The notes beneath the pieces were generated by a model. That model worked only from the letters and a program-made list of their open reading frames with translations. It searched no databases and was not told the DNA's origin. Of a DNA stretch of 64,000 bases, positions 1 through 9,951 are shown piece by piece. The position numbers and the translations under genes are program-made. This DNA comes from JAAYHC01 sp964483175 (GTDB lineage Bacteria > Bacillota > UBA5301): NCBI GenBank assembly GCA_964483175.1, contig CAZAAT010000002.1:1-64000 (forward strand). The letters run 5' to 3'. Within the stretch, counting starts at the first letter, position 1, and each line of letters begins with the position of its first letter.

Positions 1-63
1 GACAGTTTTGTGCATTTTCCAGTTACCTGCGATCAGAGGTGTTCTCGCTTGCTTACCCTCCAT
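1..63 (-). CDS. tpiA: Triosephosphate isomerase, N-terminal fragment (cut by window edge)
   Basis: Only the first 21 codons lie in the window. They start at an ATG at 63-61 and read MEGKQARTPLIAGNWKMHKT, which contains the typical TpiA opening (R-x-P-L-I-A-G-N-W-K-M-H-K) with the catalytic-site Asn and Lys of the family. A ribosome binding site GGGAGTG lies five bases upstream. The gene follows pgk by 19 bases on the same strand, giving the common glycolytic order gap-pgk-tpiA. TpiA interconverts dihydroxyacetone phosphate and glyceraldehyde 3-phosphate in the cytosol. The rest of the gene is outside the window. Confidence 0.9.
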   Translation of the reverse strand, partial: MEGKQARTPLIAGNWKMHKTV

Positions 64-82
64 GGCTACACTCCCTTATTAA

Positions 83-1264
83 TTAACGTTCATCTAAGAC
101 AGCGATCCCCGGCAGAACTGTGCCCTCCAAAAACTTCAAGGATGCGCCTCCGCCAGTGGAAACGTGAGTCATCTCTCCGGCTAAGCCCATTTGGGTTACC
201 GCAGCAGCTGTATCACCACCACCGATAATCGACTCTGCTGCTGACTGAGCCAAGGCCTCGGCAACAGTACGTGTCCCCTGAGAGAAGGGCTCGACCTCGA
301 AGACTCCCAATGGCCCATTCCAAATGACCAACCCGGCCTGGCTGACCTGGTCGGCAAAGATTTTGGCGGTTTCAGGTCCAACATCTAAGCCTTGCCAGCC
401 CTCCGGTATTGCGGAGCAGTCTACGACTCGGACCTCAACATCAGCAGAGATCTCTTCGGCAACGACTACATCCACCGGCAGGACCATTTGGATTCCACGG
501 CGTTCCGCTTCGGCTAGCATCTGACCGGCAAATTCCAGGTTGTCATCATCAACGATTGAGTCGCCCACTTCATGGCCTTTGGCTTTCAGAAAAGTATAAG
601 CCATCCCACCGCCGATGAGTAGCGTATCAACCTTGTTTAACATGTTCTTGATTACCCCGATTTTATCGGAGACTTTTTTTCCACCAAGAATTACGACAAA
701 GGGGCGTTTGGGATTTTCCAAGGCTTTGCCGAGAATATCCAGCTCCCTTTCCATCAAGAACCCGGCCGCGGCCGGAAGCAGATTCGCAATGCCGACTACA
801 GAAGCATGGGCGCGGTGGGCGGAGCCAAAAGCGTCGTTGACATAATAATCGGCTAAACTCGCCAGCTCTTGGGCAAATTCCGGATCATTCTTTTTCTCCT
901 CCGGATGGAACCGTACGTTCTCCAAGAGCACAACATCGCCCGGTTTCATCTGGTTAACGGCTTCATTAACCTCAGAGCCGACACAATCATCAAGTTTACG
1001 GACCGGAACATTTAACAACTCGGAAAGGCGTTTAGCCACCGGATCCAAACGGAGCTCAGGAATTACTGTACCATCCGGTCTGCCCATGTGGGAGGCCAAA
1101 ATAATCATACCGCCCTGAGCACGCAGATATTCGAGTGTCGGCAGAACAGCTCTGATTCGCGTATCATCGGTAACATTTCCTGCATCGTCTAGCGGAACAT
1201 TAAAATCCACCCGGACAAACACTCTTTTTCCAGAGAGGTCCAGGTCCCGAATGGTTTTTTTCAT
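83..1264 (-). CDS. pgk: Phosphoglycerate kinase
   Basis: 393 residues, the usual length for bacterial PGK. The enzyme transfers the acyl phosphate of 1,3-bisphosphoglycerate to ADP in lower glycolysis. Visible family motifs: the substrate-binding [10 protein letters not shown] near residue 20, SHMGRPDG near 60, the [13 protein letters not shown] segment near 115, the [15 protein letters not shown] block near 140, [11 protein letters not shown] near 200 and the C-terminal nucleotide-binding GGGDTAAAV near 350. It starts 2 bases after the gap stop codon and is followed by tpiA, so the three are very likely one transcript. Nothing unusual in length or motifs. Confidence 0.98.
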   Translation of the reverse strand: MKKTIRDLDLSGKRVFVRVDFNVPLDDAGNVTDDTRIRAVLPTLEYLRAQGGMIILASHMGRPDGTVIPELRLDPVAKRLSELLNVPVRKLDDCVGSEVNEAVNQMKPGDVVLLENVRFHPEEKKNDPEFAQELASLADYYVNDAFGSAHRAHASVVGIANLLPAAAGFLMERELDILGKALENPKRPFVVILGGKKVSDKIGVIKNMLNKVDTLLIGGGMAYTFLKAKGHEVGDSIVDDDNLEFAGQMLAEAERRGIQMVLPVDVVVAEEISADVEVRVVDCSAIPEGWQGLDVGPETAKIFADQVSQAGLVIWNGPLGVFEVEPFSQGTRTVAEALAQSAAESIIGGGDTAAAVTQMGLAGEMTHVSTGGGASLKFLEGTVLPGIAVLDER

Positions 1265-1266
1265 CC

Positions 1267-3286
<2,020 letters not shown>

Positions 3287-3302
3287 TGATCATCCCTCCC
3301 TG

Positions 3303-4103
3303 CTAGCGTGGGAAGAGGGATATATTGCCGCTTTTTAGTCGCAGCTGCAGTTCACTACCCCCAGCATTAACCCATCCACTAAGTTCAGCCCCAACCCCTG
3401 TATCATCGAAAACTTCTAGATAACCGAAGTCAAGCTGCGATAATATCTCCCCGAGGTCAGCGCGGGCAACAACCCGGACCCCCGAATCAGCAGGCAGTCT
3501 GACTTCGAGCAGCCCAAAACCGGCCTCCAACCTGTGTATCCCTGGCCGCAAGTCCGCTAAGTCGGCAAGTAAGCTGCCACCAACAACGACTCTCGAATTA
3601 CCATCCAAAACGACCTGCTCCAATCGGCAGGAGCCCTGCTCGACGGTGATATCAAGTACACCCTGCACGCCCATTAGCGCAACCTCCCCCACCCCTATAT
3701 CAAGCACGATATTGGCCGGAAGTTGTTCAGCCGGATAACTGATCTTGATCTCCCACTGCACTAATTCATGGTCGAAATCCTCCGGCAGCTGCAAGCTCGG
3801 TTGGATCGCCCCGTCGATAATTTCCCAGCTCAGCACGGCTTCTTCTAATACAGCAGCATGCTCAGCCGGTACCCGTAAATTAACGGCCGCTATCATCTTA
3901 GCGGAAGCGGTGTAGGAAACCTCCCCCCGCGAGATCTTGATCAGCACTCGGTCTGCTGCTAAGTGCAGATCAGAGGGTAGATTGTGCATAACTGTCTTGG
4001 TGACGGTATCGGTGGTCGTGTTTATGGCGGTATCAGAACACCCTGATAATAAAAAGAAGGCCACCACAATCGGTAGCAAAGCGCTCCCCCAACTTGCCCT
4101 CAT
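3303..4103 (-). CDS. Predicted lipoprotein with beta-repeat C-terminal region
   Basis: 266 residues. The N terminus has a signal sequence ending in the lipobox LLSGC, with the lipidated Cys at residue 22, so it should be exported and membrane-anchored. The rest lacks hydrophobic segments and is rich in short beta-strand-like stretches, with repeated phrases such as GEVALMGV, GDLSG-like turns and RLKSGNISL at the end. This resembles the toast_rack/DUF4097 type of putative adhesin fold found in many Bacillota lipoproteins, but that match is tentative. It sits between the BON protein (4 bases after its stop) and whiA (16 bases before its start), so it is probably co-transcribed. No enzymatic motif is seen. 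Confidence 0.7.
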   Translation of the reverse strand: MRASWGSALLPIVVAFFLLSGCSDTAINTTTDTVTKTVMHNLPSDLHLAADRVLIKISRGEVSYTASAKMIAAVNLRVPAEHAAVLEEAVLSWEIIDGAIQPSLQLPEDFDHELVQWEIKISYPAEQLPANIVLDIGVGEVALMGVQGVLDITVEQGSCRLEQVVLDGNSRVVVGGSLLADLADLRPGIHRLEAGFGLLEVRLPADSGVRVVARADLGEILSQLDFGYLEVFDDTGVGAELSGWVNAGGSELQLRLKSGNISLFPR

Positions 4104-4107
4104 CTGA

Positions 4108-4539
4108 TCAATCCTTTACCTCGATTTTACTAATCACATCTACCACGCCGCGCGCCTTGGCGGCAGCGCTAACCGCCTCATTTACCAATTCCGGCTTAGT
4201 GACAGTTCCGCGCAGAGTTACCACTCCCTTAGTAGCCTGTATGCTTAACTCGCGTAATTGGTCCTCCGGGAATAGGCCAAGTTCTTCGCCGACTTCAAAC
4301 CGCACATCACCATCATCTAGCTGACCATCAGTACTTACGGTGATCGCGGCCTCAACTTCTTTGACTCCGGCAACACTCTGCGCAACTTGCTTAGCATGCC
4401 ACTTTTCTGCCAACACATCGACCACGCCGGTGATGGTTACCTTATCACCGATAGCCCGGACCTCCAATCCATAGCCTTGTAAGTCTTTCTCCGAGTCCAG
4501 AGCCTGCTTAACCGCCTGAGCTAAATCTTCATTCGCCAT
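4108..4539 (-). CDS. Protein with two BON domains
   Basis: 143 residues containing two consecutive BON-type repeats, about residues 3-70 and 75-143. Each has the alternating alpha-beta pattern and the conserved glycine signatures VTITGVVDVLAEKWHAKQVAQSV and GVVTLRGTVTKPELVNEA. BON domains are known to bind phospholipid or other hydrophobic ligands, often at membranes. There is no signal peptide, so it should stay in the cytoplasm, which is unusual compared with proteobacterial OsmY. It lies between yvcK and the lipoprotein in the same transcription direction. Its Shine-Dalgarno GAGGAGGG abuts the palindrome at 4551-4567. Function is not known. Confidence 0.75.
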   Translation of the reverse strand: MANEDLAQAVKQALDSEKDLQGYGLEVRAIGDKVTITGVVDVLAEKWHAKQVAQSVAGVKEVEAAITVSTDGQLDDGDVRFEVGEELGLFPEDQLRELSIQATKGVVTLRGTVTKPELVNEAVSAAAKARGVVDVISKIEVKD

Positions 4540-4550
4540 GGGAAACCCTC

Positions 4551-4567
4551 CTCACACCTAGTGTGAG
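4551..4567. promoter_or_regulatory. Perfect 7-bp inverted repeat next to the BON gene ribosome binding site
   Basis: CTCACAC-CTA-GTGTGAG is a perfect dyad in the 49-base gap between yvcK and the BON gene. On the minus strand the 3' arm runs straight into the GGAGGG of the BON gene, so a hairpin in the mRNA, or a protein bound to the DNA dyad, could affect its expression. There is no following U-run, so it is not a standard terminator. Function is inference. Confidence 0.5.
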
Positions 4568-4588
4568 TAGTATTTCCAAGCATATAGT

Positions 4589-5908
4589 CTATTGAATCAG
4601 ATTCAGTAAAAACCCGGCTAACTCGAGCGGAGAATGGCGCACGTGTTCAGCGATTGTGACAAAATTTCCAGTCAACACCTTCACACCCATGGCCTCGACG
4701 GCCTCTCGGTCCAAGACGACCGGCTTGGCTTGCTCGCCTTCATATTTGGCCAAAACCTCGGGTGGAATCTCAGATTCGTTCGCGACAACATAATCCACCA
4801 CCCCTTTGCCCAGATGGTCGGCGAGAGCCTTCAGATGGTCGCTTACCGTATAATTGTCAGTCTCCCCCGGTTGAGTCATGATATTGCAGACATAAACGAC
4901 CGGACATTTGGCCAGGATAACCCCTCGTCGCAGCTCTGAAACTAAAATGTTGGGAATCACGCTGGTATATAAACTGCCGGGGCCTAGTACAATCAGGTCT
5001 GCCTCTTGGAGTGCGCTGATAGCTTCGTGTGTCGGTCTGACATTGCTTGGCCGTAATTCTACGCGACTGATGGCCTTGCCTGCTTTGGGTATCTGGGCCT
5101 CTCCCTCAACAATACTGCCATCGGAAAAGTGTCCGACCAGGGTGACCTCTTCTAATGTCGAAGGCAATACCCGGCCACGCACAGCCAAAACCTTACTAGA
5201 CTCACGGACCGCTGCCTCGAAATCCCCGGTGATCTCAGACATTGTCGCGATAAAGATGTTGCCGAACGAATGCCCTTCTAACCCGGGAAATTCGGGGCCA
5301 AAACGGTGCTGAAATAATTTTTTCATCAGTGGCTCGGTATCGGCCAAGGCAACGATGCAGGATCTGATGTCCCCTGGGGGCAGAGTACCCAGCTCCTCGC
5401 GTAGCCGTCCTGAGCTGCCACCGTTATCAGCTACCGTTACAATCGCGGTGATATTGCTGGTATACTCCTTAAGGCCTCGCAATATGGTAGATAGCCCTGT
5501 TCCACCACCGATCACCACGACTCTCGGACCGCGACGCAGTCGCAACTGGGTCAGGTAATAATCGAGAAACTGGGAATCGTCTCCTTTAAACAGAACCTCC
5601 ACAACCGAACGCAGCAACTGGCGGATACCGTAGGCCAAGATAAACAGTCCAATCAGGATCATTAAAATCCCTGAGCTGCGGGAAATGGTTACAGAGGCCA
5701 TATCAAGCCAGACAGCGATCTGTGACCAAACCCGGTAGACTTGAGACCAGAGAGGGGTAAAAAAAACCGGACCAATTACCAATTCTAAGCCGGTTACGCC
5801 CACCCATGTTCCCAAGACAATGAGGATGATCCACCGTTTAAAACGCATCCCTGGCCTGAGCCAGCGAAGATCATGCCAGTTTAACCAGCGATTTTTCCTG
5901 TTATACAC
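4589..5908 (-). CDS. yvcK: Gluconeogenesis/cell-envelope factor YvcK with N-terminal membrane segments
   Basis: 439 residues. The YvcK/CofD-like domain begins near residue 130 with VVVIGGGTGLSTILRGLKEY and continues with ADNGGSSGRLREELG and LPPGDIRSCIVALAD, the UDP-sugar-binding region in this family. The first ~110 residues carry two hydrophobic segments (about 25-48 and 75-98) that are absent from the roughly 317-residue Bacillus subtilis protein; related clostridial YvcK proteins also have such an extension. YvcK is needed for growth on gluconeogenic carbon sources and for cell shape. The GTG start at 5908 is supported by GGGAGA upstream. It follows rapZ by 12 bases in the classic rapZ-yvcK order. 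Confidence 0.95.
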   Translation of the reverse strand: MYNRKNRWLNWHDLRWLRPGMRFKRWIILIVLGTWVGVTGLELVIGPVFFTPLWSQVYRVWSQIAVWLDMASVTISRSSGILMILIGLFILAYGIRQLLRSVVEVLFKGDDSQFLDYYLTQLRLRRGPRVVVIGGGTGLSTILRGLKEYTSNITAIVTVADNGGSSGRLREELGTLPPGDIRSCIVALADTEPLMKKLFQHRFGPEFPGLEGHSFGNIFIATMSEITGDFEAAVRESSKVLAVRGRVLPSTLEEVTLVGHFSDGSIVEGEAQIPKAGKAISRVELRPSNVRPTHEAISALQEADLIVLGPGSLYTSVIPNILVSELRRGVILAKCPVVYVCNIMTQPGETDNYTVSDHLKALADHLGKGVVDYVVANESEIPPEVLAKYEGEQAKPVVLDREAVEAMGVKVLTGNFVTIAEHVRHSPLELAGFLLNLIQ

Positions 5909-5920
5909 AGCAGGATCTCC

Positions 5921-6775
5921 CTACTTATCGATATCCCGGTGCTCGACAGTAACCGGATAGCCTCGCTCACGCATGAAGGAACCAAGGCTCTCAGCAATGG
6001 TCACCGACCGATGCCTGCCACCGGTGCAGCCGATTGCAACCGCTAACGCCGACCGCCCTTCGCTAGCAAAGAGCGGCAATTGAAAAGAGAGAAAACTCTC
6101 GAGCTTCTCAATATACTGTTGGGTAACCGGCCAGCGCGTGACATAATCACTAACCGGTGTATCTAGTCCTGTCTGAGGCCTGAGAGAATCAATATAATGC
6201 GGATTAGGCAAGAAGCGGACATCAAAACAGAGGTCTGTATCGATCGGTAACCCGTGTTTAAAGCCGAATGAGGTTACGGTAATGTGCATCTTGCCGGTTA
6301 GTATGCTTTCACCGTAGAGAGCCTTAATTTTTTCCCGTAACTCCCGCGGCTTCAGTTCGGACGTGTCGATGATATAAGTAGCCCTGCCCCGCAACTCCTG
6401 CAGCCGCTTACGCTCTAAGTTAATCCCATCCAGAATTGACCCATCAACAGACAACGGATGGCGACGCCGAGACTCTTTAAAGCGGCGGACCAACACCTCA
6501 TCGGAGGCCTCTAGAAAAAGGATGGAGTAGGCGATCTCCCGCTTCTCCAACTCATTAAGAGCCCAAAAAACGTCATCAAAAAACTTGCCACCCCGCATAT
6601 CCATGACGACAGCAACCTGGGAGACATTACCTCCGGACTGAGCGACAAGTTCGGTGAATTTGGGTACCAGCATCGGCGGCAGGTTATCAATACAAAAGAA
6701 GCCGCGGTCTTCAAAACTACGCACAGCCTCGGTCTTACCTGCCCCGGAAAGTCCGGTAATGATGACGAAATCCAA
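5921..6775 (-). CDS. rapZ: RNase adapter / nucleotide-binding protein RapZ
   Basis: 284 residues, usual length. The Walker A motif GLSGAGKT is at residues 8-15, and FCIDNLPP near 28 and the C-terminal GCTGGRHRSVTIAE near 249 are hallmark RapZ (YvcJ) segments. In enterobacteria RapZ senses glucosamine 6-phosphate and controls glmS mRNA; in Bacillota it is a GTP/ATP-binding protein linked to competence and less well understood. Since glmS here is under a ribozyme, direct RapZ control of glmS is not implied. The start is TTG at 6775 with GAGGGAGAG upstream. It lies 18 bases after the PHP gene. Confidence 0.96.
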   Translation of the reverse strand: MDFVIITGLSGAGKTEAVRSFEDRGFFCIDNLPPMLVPKFTELVAQSGGNVSQVAVVMDMRGGKFFDDVFWALNELEKREIAYSILFLEASDEVLVRRFKESRRRHPLSVDGSILDGINLERKRLQELRGRATYIIDTSELKPRELREKIKALYGESILTGKMHITVTSFGFKHGLPIDTDLCFDVRFLPNPHYIDSLRPQTGLDTPVSDYVTRWPVTQQYIEKLESFLSFQLPLFASEGRSALAVAIGCTGGRHRSVTIAESLGSFMRERGYPVTVEHRDIDK

Positions 6776-6793
6776 CGGTCTCTCCCTCTCAAT

Positions 6794-7627
6794 TTACTGG
6801 AGTCGATGCGCTCGCTTCCTCCGTCTAATTTCGGCGATCTGGTGATCGATTCCTCCCCTCCGCGTCTGCGCCGCCTGTGTTTCATCCGCTTGGTCAACGG
6901 CATTCAGAACTTCGGCTGGTGTGAGCCCTGTTTCAGCGATGAGAAACAAGCCTCGTTCAAGATGGCCCACATCCTCTGGGCGATGGGCATCACTGCCCAC
7001 CAAAAATTTGGCCCCAACATCCCTGGCAATCTTAATATATTCAGGAGTTATGTGCTGATGATTGCAGTTGATCTCCAGCGCACTGCCTTTGGCGGCACAG
7101 GCTACTGCTAAGGCTTTAGTATCGATGTTCAGACGATATCCCGGGTGAGTGACTGCCAAGACCGGATGGCGTTCAACCGCCCGAATAACAGCTTTGGTGT
7201 TGTAAAACCGGTTGGTCGTATCCCATTGTTTGAACCTCTTGCCCATCAAATTGGAGACCGCAAGGCGCCAAAAATCAGAGGGACGAGTTGTTTTGACGAA
7301 CGGGTGCAAACCAACTAGGAGGTAGTCTAAGTGTTCCACGATCTCTGGAGGGATGTCGATATCTCCATCCGTACTGATGATATTGGCCTCAGCGCCAACC
7401 AAAACCCGAATACCTGGGATCTTGCGCCGGGCGACAAAGACATCCGCCTTGATTTGCAGGAAATCAGAGAGCTTTTTGATCCCGATCCCGAAGAAATTTG
7501 CCGGTCCATGGTCGGCAATCCCGACAATCTTCAGCCCATGGCGCTTAGCTGCAGCTGCATTGTCGAGAACACTGCCGGTGCCATGTGAGTAGAGTGTATG
7601 CGTATGGTAATCAGCAATCAGTTTCAA
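6794..7627 (-). CDS. PHP-domain phosphoesterase
   Basis: 277 residues. PHP metal-binding motifs are visible in order: YHTHTLYSHG at residues 7-16, GIADHGP near 37, VGAEANI near 82, the LVGLHPF His near 106, VTHPGY near 160 and the C-terminal GSDAHRPEDVG near 218. This is the YcdX-like group of metal-dependent phosphatases; the substrate is unknown, and histidinol phosphatase is less likely because there are no his genes nearby. The TTG start at 7627 is set by AGGAGG seven bases upstream. It is the first gene after the terminator at 7641-7675 and precedes rapZ by 18 bases, so it heads the rapZ-yvcK-whiA-gap transcript. A paralogue lies at 9165-9917. Confidence 0.88.
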   Translation of the reverse strand: MKLIADYHTHTLYSHGTGSVLDNAAAAKRHGLKIVGIADHGPANFFGIGIKKLSDFLQIKADVFVARRKIPGIRVLVGAEANIISTDGDIDIPPEIVEHLDYLLVGLHPFVKTTRPSDFWRLAVSNLMGKRFKQWDTTNRFYNTKAVIRAVERHPVLAVTHPGYRLNIDTKALAVACAAKGSALEINCNHQHITPEYIKIARDVGAKFLVGSDAHRPEDVGHLERGLFLIAETGLTPAEVLNAVDQADETQAAQTRRGGIDHQIAEIRRRKRAHRLQ

Positions 7628-7640
7628 TGCAAAACCTCCT

Positions 7641-7675
7641 AAAAAGAAAAGCTGCGCTCGGTTAATAGCACAGCT
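7641..7675 (-). terminator. Rho-independent terminator upstream of the PHP-rapZ operon
   Basis: On the minus strand the stem AGCTGTGC / GCGCAGCT (8 pairs, one G-U) with a 10-base loop is followed by TTTTCTTTTT. It lies downstream of the GHL10-like gene and ends only four bases before the AGGAGG of the next PHP gene, so it separates the two transcription units. Confidence 0.75.
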
Positions 7676-7711
7676 AGTGTTTCCCAGTTCGGCCTGTGTA
7701 TTGCGTTTTCT

Positions 7712-8818
7712 TTATTGCAGAGCGGCAAAAAGATTGCTTTCGGCCATGGTCCGATACTCAAAAAAGACCATCCCGGAAAAGCCTAAACGGTTAACCACCT
7801 GAATCTGATTGCGTAGTTCGCTCGGTTTGCCTTGCAGCATATAAGCCCCAAGCCCGGGATAAACCCGGGTCGTCCCGACCCTGGCCTTCAGTTCGTGTAA
7901 GGCCGGAGCCAGCAACTCTGAACGATCAAAATAGGCCATCGGCACCACGAAATCGACTTTACCCTCGGCTAACCAGTCGGACCAATCCTGAAAATACTTG
8001 GTCCTCGCCCGCTCGAGATCATAGACCACCGCTGCGGAATAGATGATCGGCCGCGGCTGTTCGGCGATCACCCGGCCAATCAGCTCAACGGTCTGGGTAA
8101 CCTGATACTGGCGCCATAAATCCCAGACCTTCTGTTTAAATGAGAACTCCGAAGAAATAGCAGCGCCAGGGTCCCAGCCCACGATTTCTTGAAAGGCGCC
8201 CCTACTGCCTACGGAATAGCCAAATTCGGGGCCCGGATAGCGGATATAATCCAAATGTACGCCATCGACAGCATAATTGCCGACTAATTCGCGCACAATT
8301 TCCGCTAGATACTCCTTAACCCCTGGGCTGCCCGGATCAAGAAAAATTGCGGGTACTTGGGGAGCCTCCTCTTGCTGATAGGATAAGAGCGAACGTCCGG
8401 TGCTGTCTACCTGTACCCACTCTGGGTGTTGGTAAATAATGTGCTCAGGTGAACTTGGCCGCAGGCCTCTGTTGGCTGCGGTAAATGCGTTCACCCACAC
8501 ATGAACCCGCAGTCCCTTGGCATGAGCCTGGTTAATTAGGTACTGTAAGGGGTCAAACCCCGGCTGAACTCCATCGGCAGTCGGCAGGAGACATGAGTTA
8601 TAATAGGCCTCGGCTCTGCCGCAAACCTGGGCAAATAAATCTTGGATCCCGACACTTGTCGCCGTGTCGATGATGCGGTCGATCTCATCTGGAGTAGCTA
8701 AGTTAAAACGAACCACCCATAAGCCGGCAAGTTCAGTCAACTCCTGCTGATTTGCCTGGGTGACGAGGGCAATTGCGGGTAAACTTATAACAAGCAAGGC
8801 CACAAAAAACTTCTTCAT
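7712..8818 (-). CDS. Secreted glycoside-hydrolase-like protein (GHL10/DUF187 family)
   Basis: 368 residues from the chosen ATG. A signal peptide (MKKFFVALLVISLPAIALVTQA) suggests export. The mature part follows the GHL10 pattern: LAGLWVVRFN near 40, VHVWVNAFTA near 125, the VDGVHLDYIRYPG segment near 205 that holds the probable catalytic acidic residues, VVPMAYFD near 290 and GMVFFEYRTMAE near the end. The family is related to TIM-barrel glycosidases and acts, as far as known, on cell-wall or surface glycans. A TTG ten codons upstream (8848) is an alternative start; the ATG was chosen because it gives a standard signal peptide, although its ribosome binding site is weak. It is the last gene before the terminator at 7641-7675. 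Confidence 0.82.
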   Translation of the reverse strand: MKKFFVALLVISLPAIALVTQANQQELTELAGLWVVRFNLATPDEIDRIIDTATSVGIQDLFAQVCGRAEAYYNSCLLPTADGVQPGFDPLQYLINQAHAKGLRVHVWVNAFTAANRGLRPSSPEHIIYQHPEWVQVDSTGRSLLSYQQEEAPQVPAIFLDPGSPGVKEYLAEIVRELVGNYAVDGVHLDYIRYPGPEFGYSVGSRGAFQEIVGWDPGAAISSEFSFKQKVWDLWRQYQVTQTVELIGRVIAEQPRPIIYSAAVVYDLERARTKYFQDWSDWLAEGKVDFVVPMAYFDRSELLAPALHELKARVGTTRVYPGLGAYMLQGKPSELRNQIQVVNRLGFSGMVFFEYRTMAESNLFAALQ

Positions 8819-8909
8819 AAACCCTGTTATTCGCGGTCTGGAAAACAAAGACCTGCTAATATTGGGGCCTTTGGGAAAACCCTAATCAGTAAGGAGGTTG
8901 CCTTAGTTA

Positions 8910-9164
8910 ATGAGTTGGGTGCTTTCCGGAGTGATGATTATCAATCTCGCGCTATTTTTGTGGGCTGCGCATCTGTACTACACACAAACCATCAGCACCA
9001 GGACTTTTTACGGCTTTAAAGCCTTATTCTACTTGTTACTGATCTTAACTACCGGGGTAATCAAAGCCGATCCCCCGCCACCGCCATTATTGATGTACGC
9101 GATCCTCTTCTGTTTTCTCAAAGATCTCTTTTTCTTCATCCAACCGTTACGCTGGGAACCATAA
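8910..9164 (+). CDS. Small hydrophobic membrane protein
   Basis: 84 residues, not recognised. Three hydrophobic stretches (about 5-22, 34-50 and 59-78) predict a small integral membrane protein. Between the second and third is a run of five prolines after KADP, and the C terminus ends QPLRWEP. An AAGGAGG lies 12 bases before the ATG. It is transcribed from the opposite strand to its neighbours: divergent from the secreted GHL10-like gene and convergent with the PHP gene, whose stop codon abuts its own without a spacer. Reality as a gene rests on the good ribosome binding site and coherent hydrophobic pattern. Confidence 0.6.
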   Translation: MSWVLSGVMIINLALFLWAAHLYYTQTISTRTFYGFKALFYLLLILTTGVIKADPPPPPLLMYAILFCFLKDLFFFIQPLRWEP

Positions 9165-9917
9165 CTATACCAACGGCCTTGCCGAGTCCTGGCGAACGAG
9201 TTTTCCCCGTTTAGCTAAATAGGCCTCAATTCCTTCGGTGGTGAGGTTGATAATCTGATCATCCGAAACCCCGCACTCCTTGGCTAAAGCATAGGCCGCA
9301 TCCAGTTTGCCAATATCGTCGGAAAAGTGTGCATCACTGGAGATTAGCACCGGAGCACCTAACTTGGCGGCCCAACGGGCGATCAGGCTGCAATTGTCAA
9401 GACTGCCATGGCGAACTACTGTCAACGATGCATTATTGATCTCTATAGCCTTGCCAAGCTCGGCCGCGACTGTTACCACCTGCTCATAATCGAGCGGATA
9501 TGAGGGGTTACCAGGATGAACCAGTGCGTCTACATGTGGATTAGATAGAGCATTGATTGCTGCTTGGGTATTCCCTTCAAGCGAACCCCCGCTATAGCCG
9601 GCATCAGAGTGGAAACCGGCCAAGACCCAGGGCAGCCTGGCCAAAATGCGCATCGGCAGATCAAGCTCGCCATCGGCGTTAATGATATTGGCTTCTACCC
9701 CAGTCAAAATATTCACCCCGGCGATTTGTGGCGGTACCACCTTGATGTTTCCGAAATAATAATAATGCGGTGCTCCCGGCATATTCGGACCATGATCAGC
9801 GATTCCTAGATAGGTCAATCCTTTGTCTGCAGCAGCCATAGCCATCTCAGTGATGGTTGAATAGGCATGGCCGCTAGCCAATGAATGGGTATGCAGATCT
9901 CCGGCAAAACTAGACAT
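9165..9917 (-). CDS. PHP-domain phosphoesterase, second copy
   Basis: 250 residues with all PHP metal motifs: GDLHTHSLASGHAYST at residues 6-21, GIADHGPNMPGAPHYYYF near 38, TGVEANI near 73, AGFHSDAGYSG near 98, LVHPGNP near 135 and ISSDAHFSDDIG near 192. It matches YcdX-type phosphatases more closely than the copy at 6794-7627. The two share IADHGP, EANII and a DGE/DGD-DLP/DIP segment and are clearly homologous. Likely a cytosolic metal-dependent phosphatase of unknown substrate. The ATG at 9917 has AGGAGG upstream. It lies downstream of the GH15 gene on the same strand, 34 bases away, so it may belong to the same transcript. Confidence 0.88.
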   Translation of the reverse strand: MSSFAGDLHTHSLASGHAYSTITEMAMAAADKGLTYLGIADHGPNMPGAPHYYYFGNIKVVPPQIAGVNILTGVEANIINADGELDLPMRILARLPWVLAGFHSDAGYSGGSLEGNTQAAINALSNPHVDALVHPGNPSYPLDYEQVVTVAAELGKAIEINNASLTVVRHGSLDNCSLIARWAAKLGAPVLISSDAHFSDDIGKLDAAYALAKECGVSDDQIINLTTEGIEAYLAKRGKLVRQDSARPLV

Positions 9918-9951
9918 GTATCGTGCCTCCTCTATCCGACTACTTCCGCGA

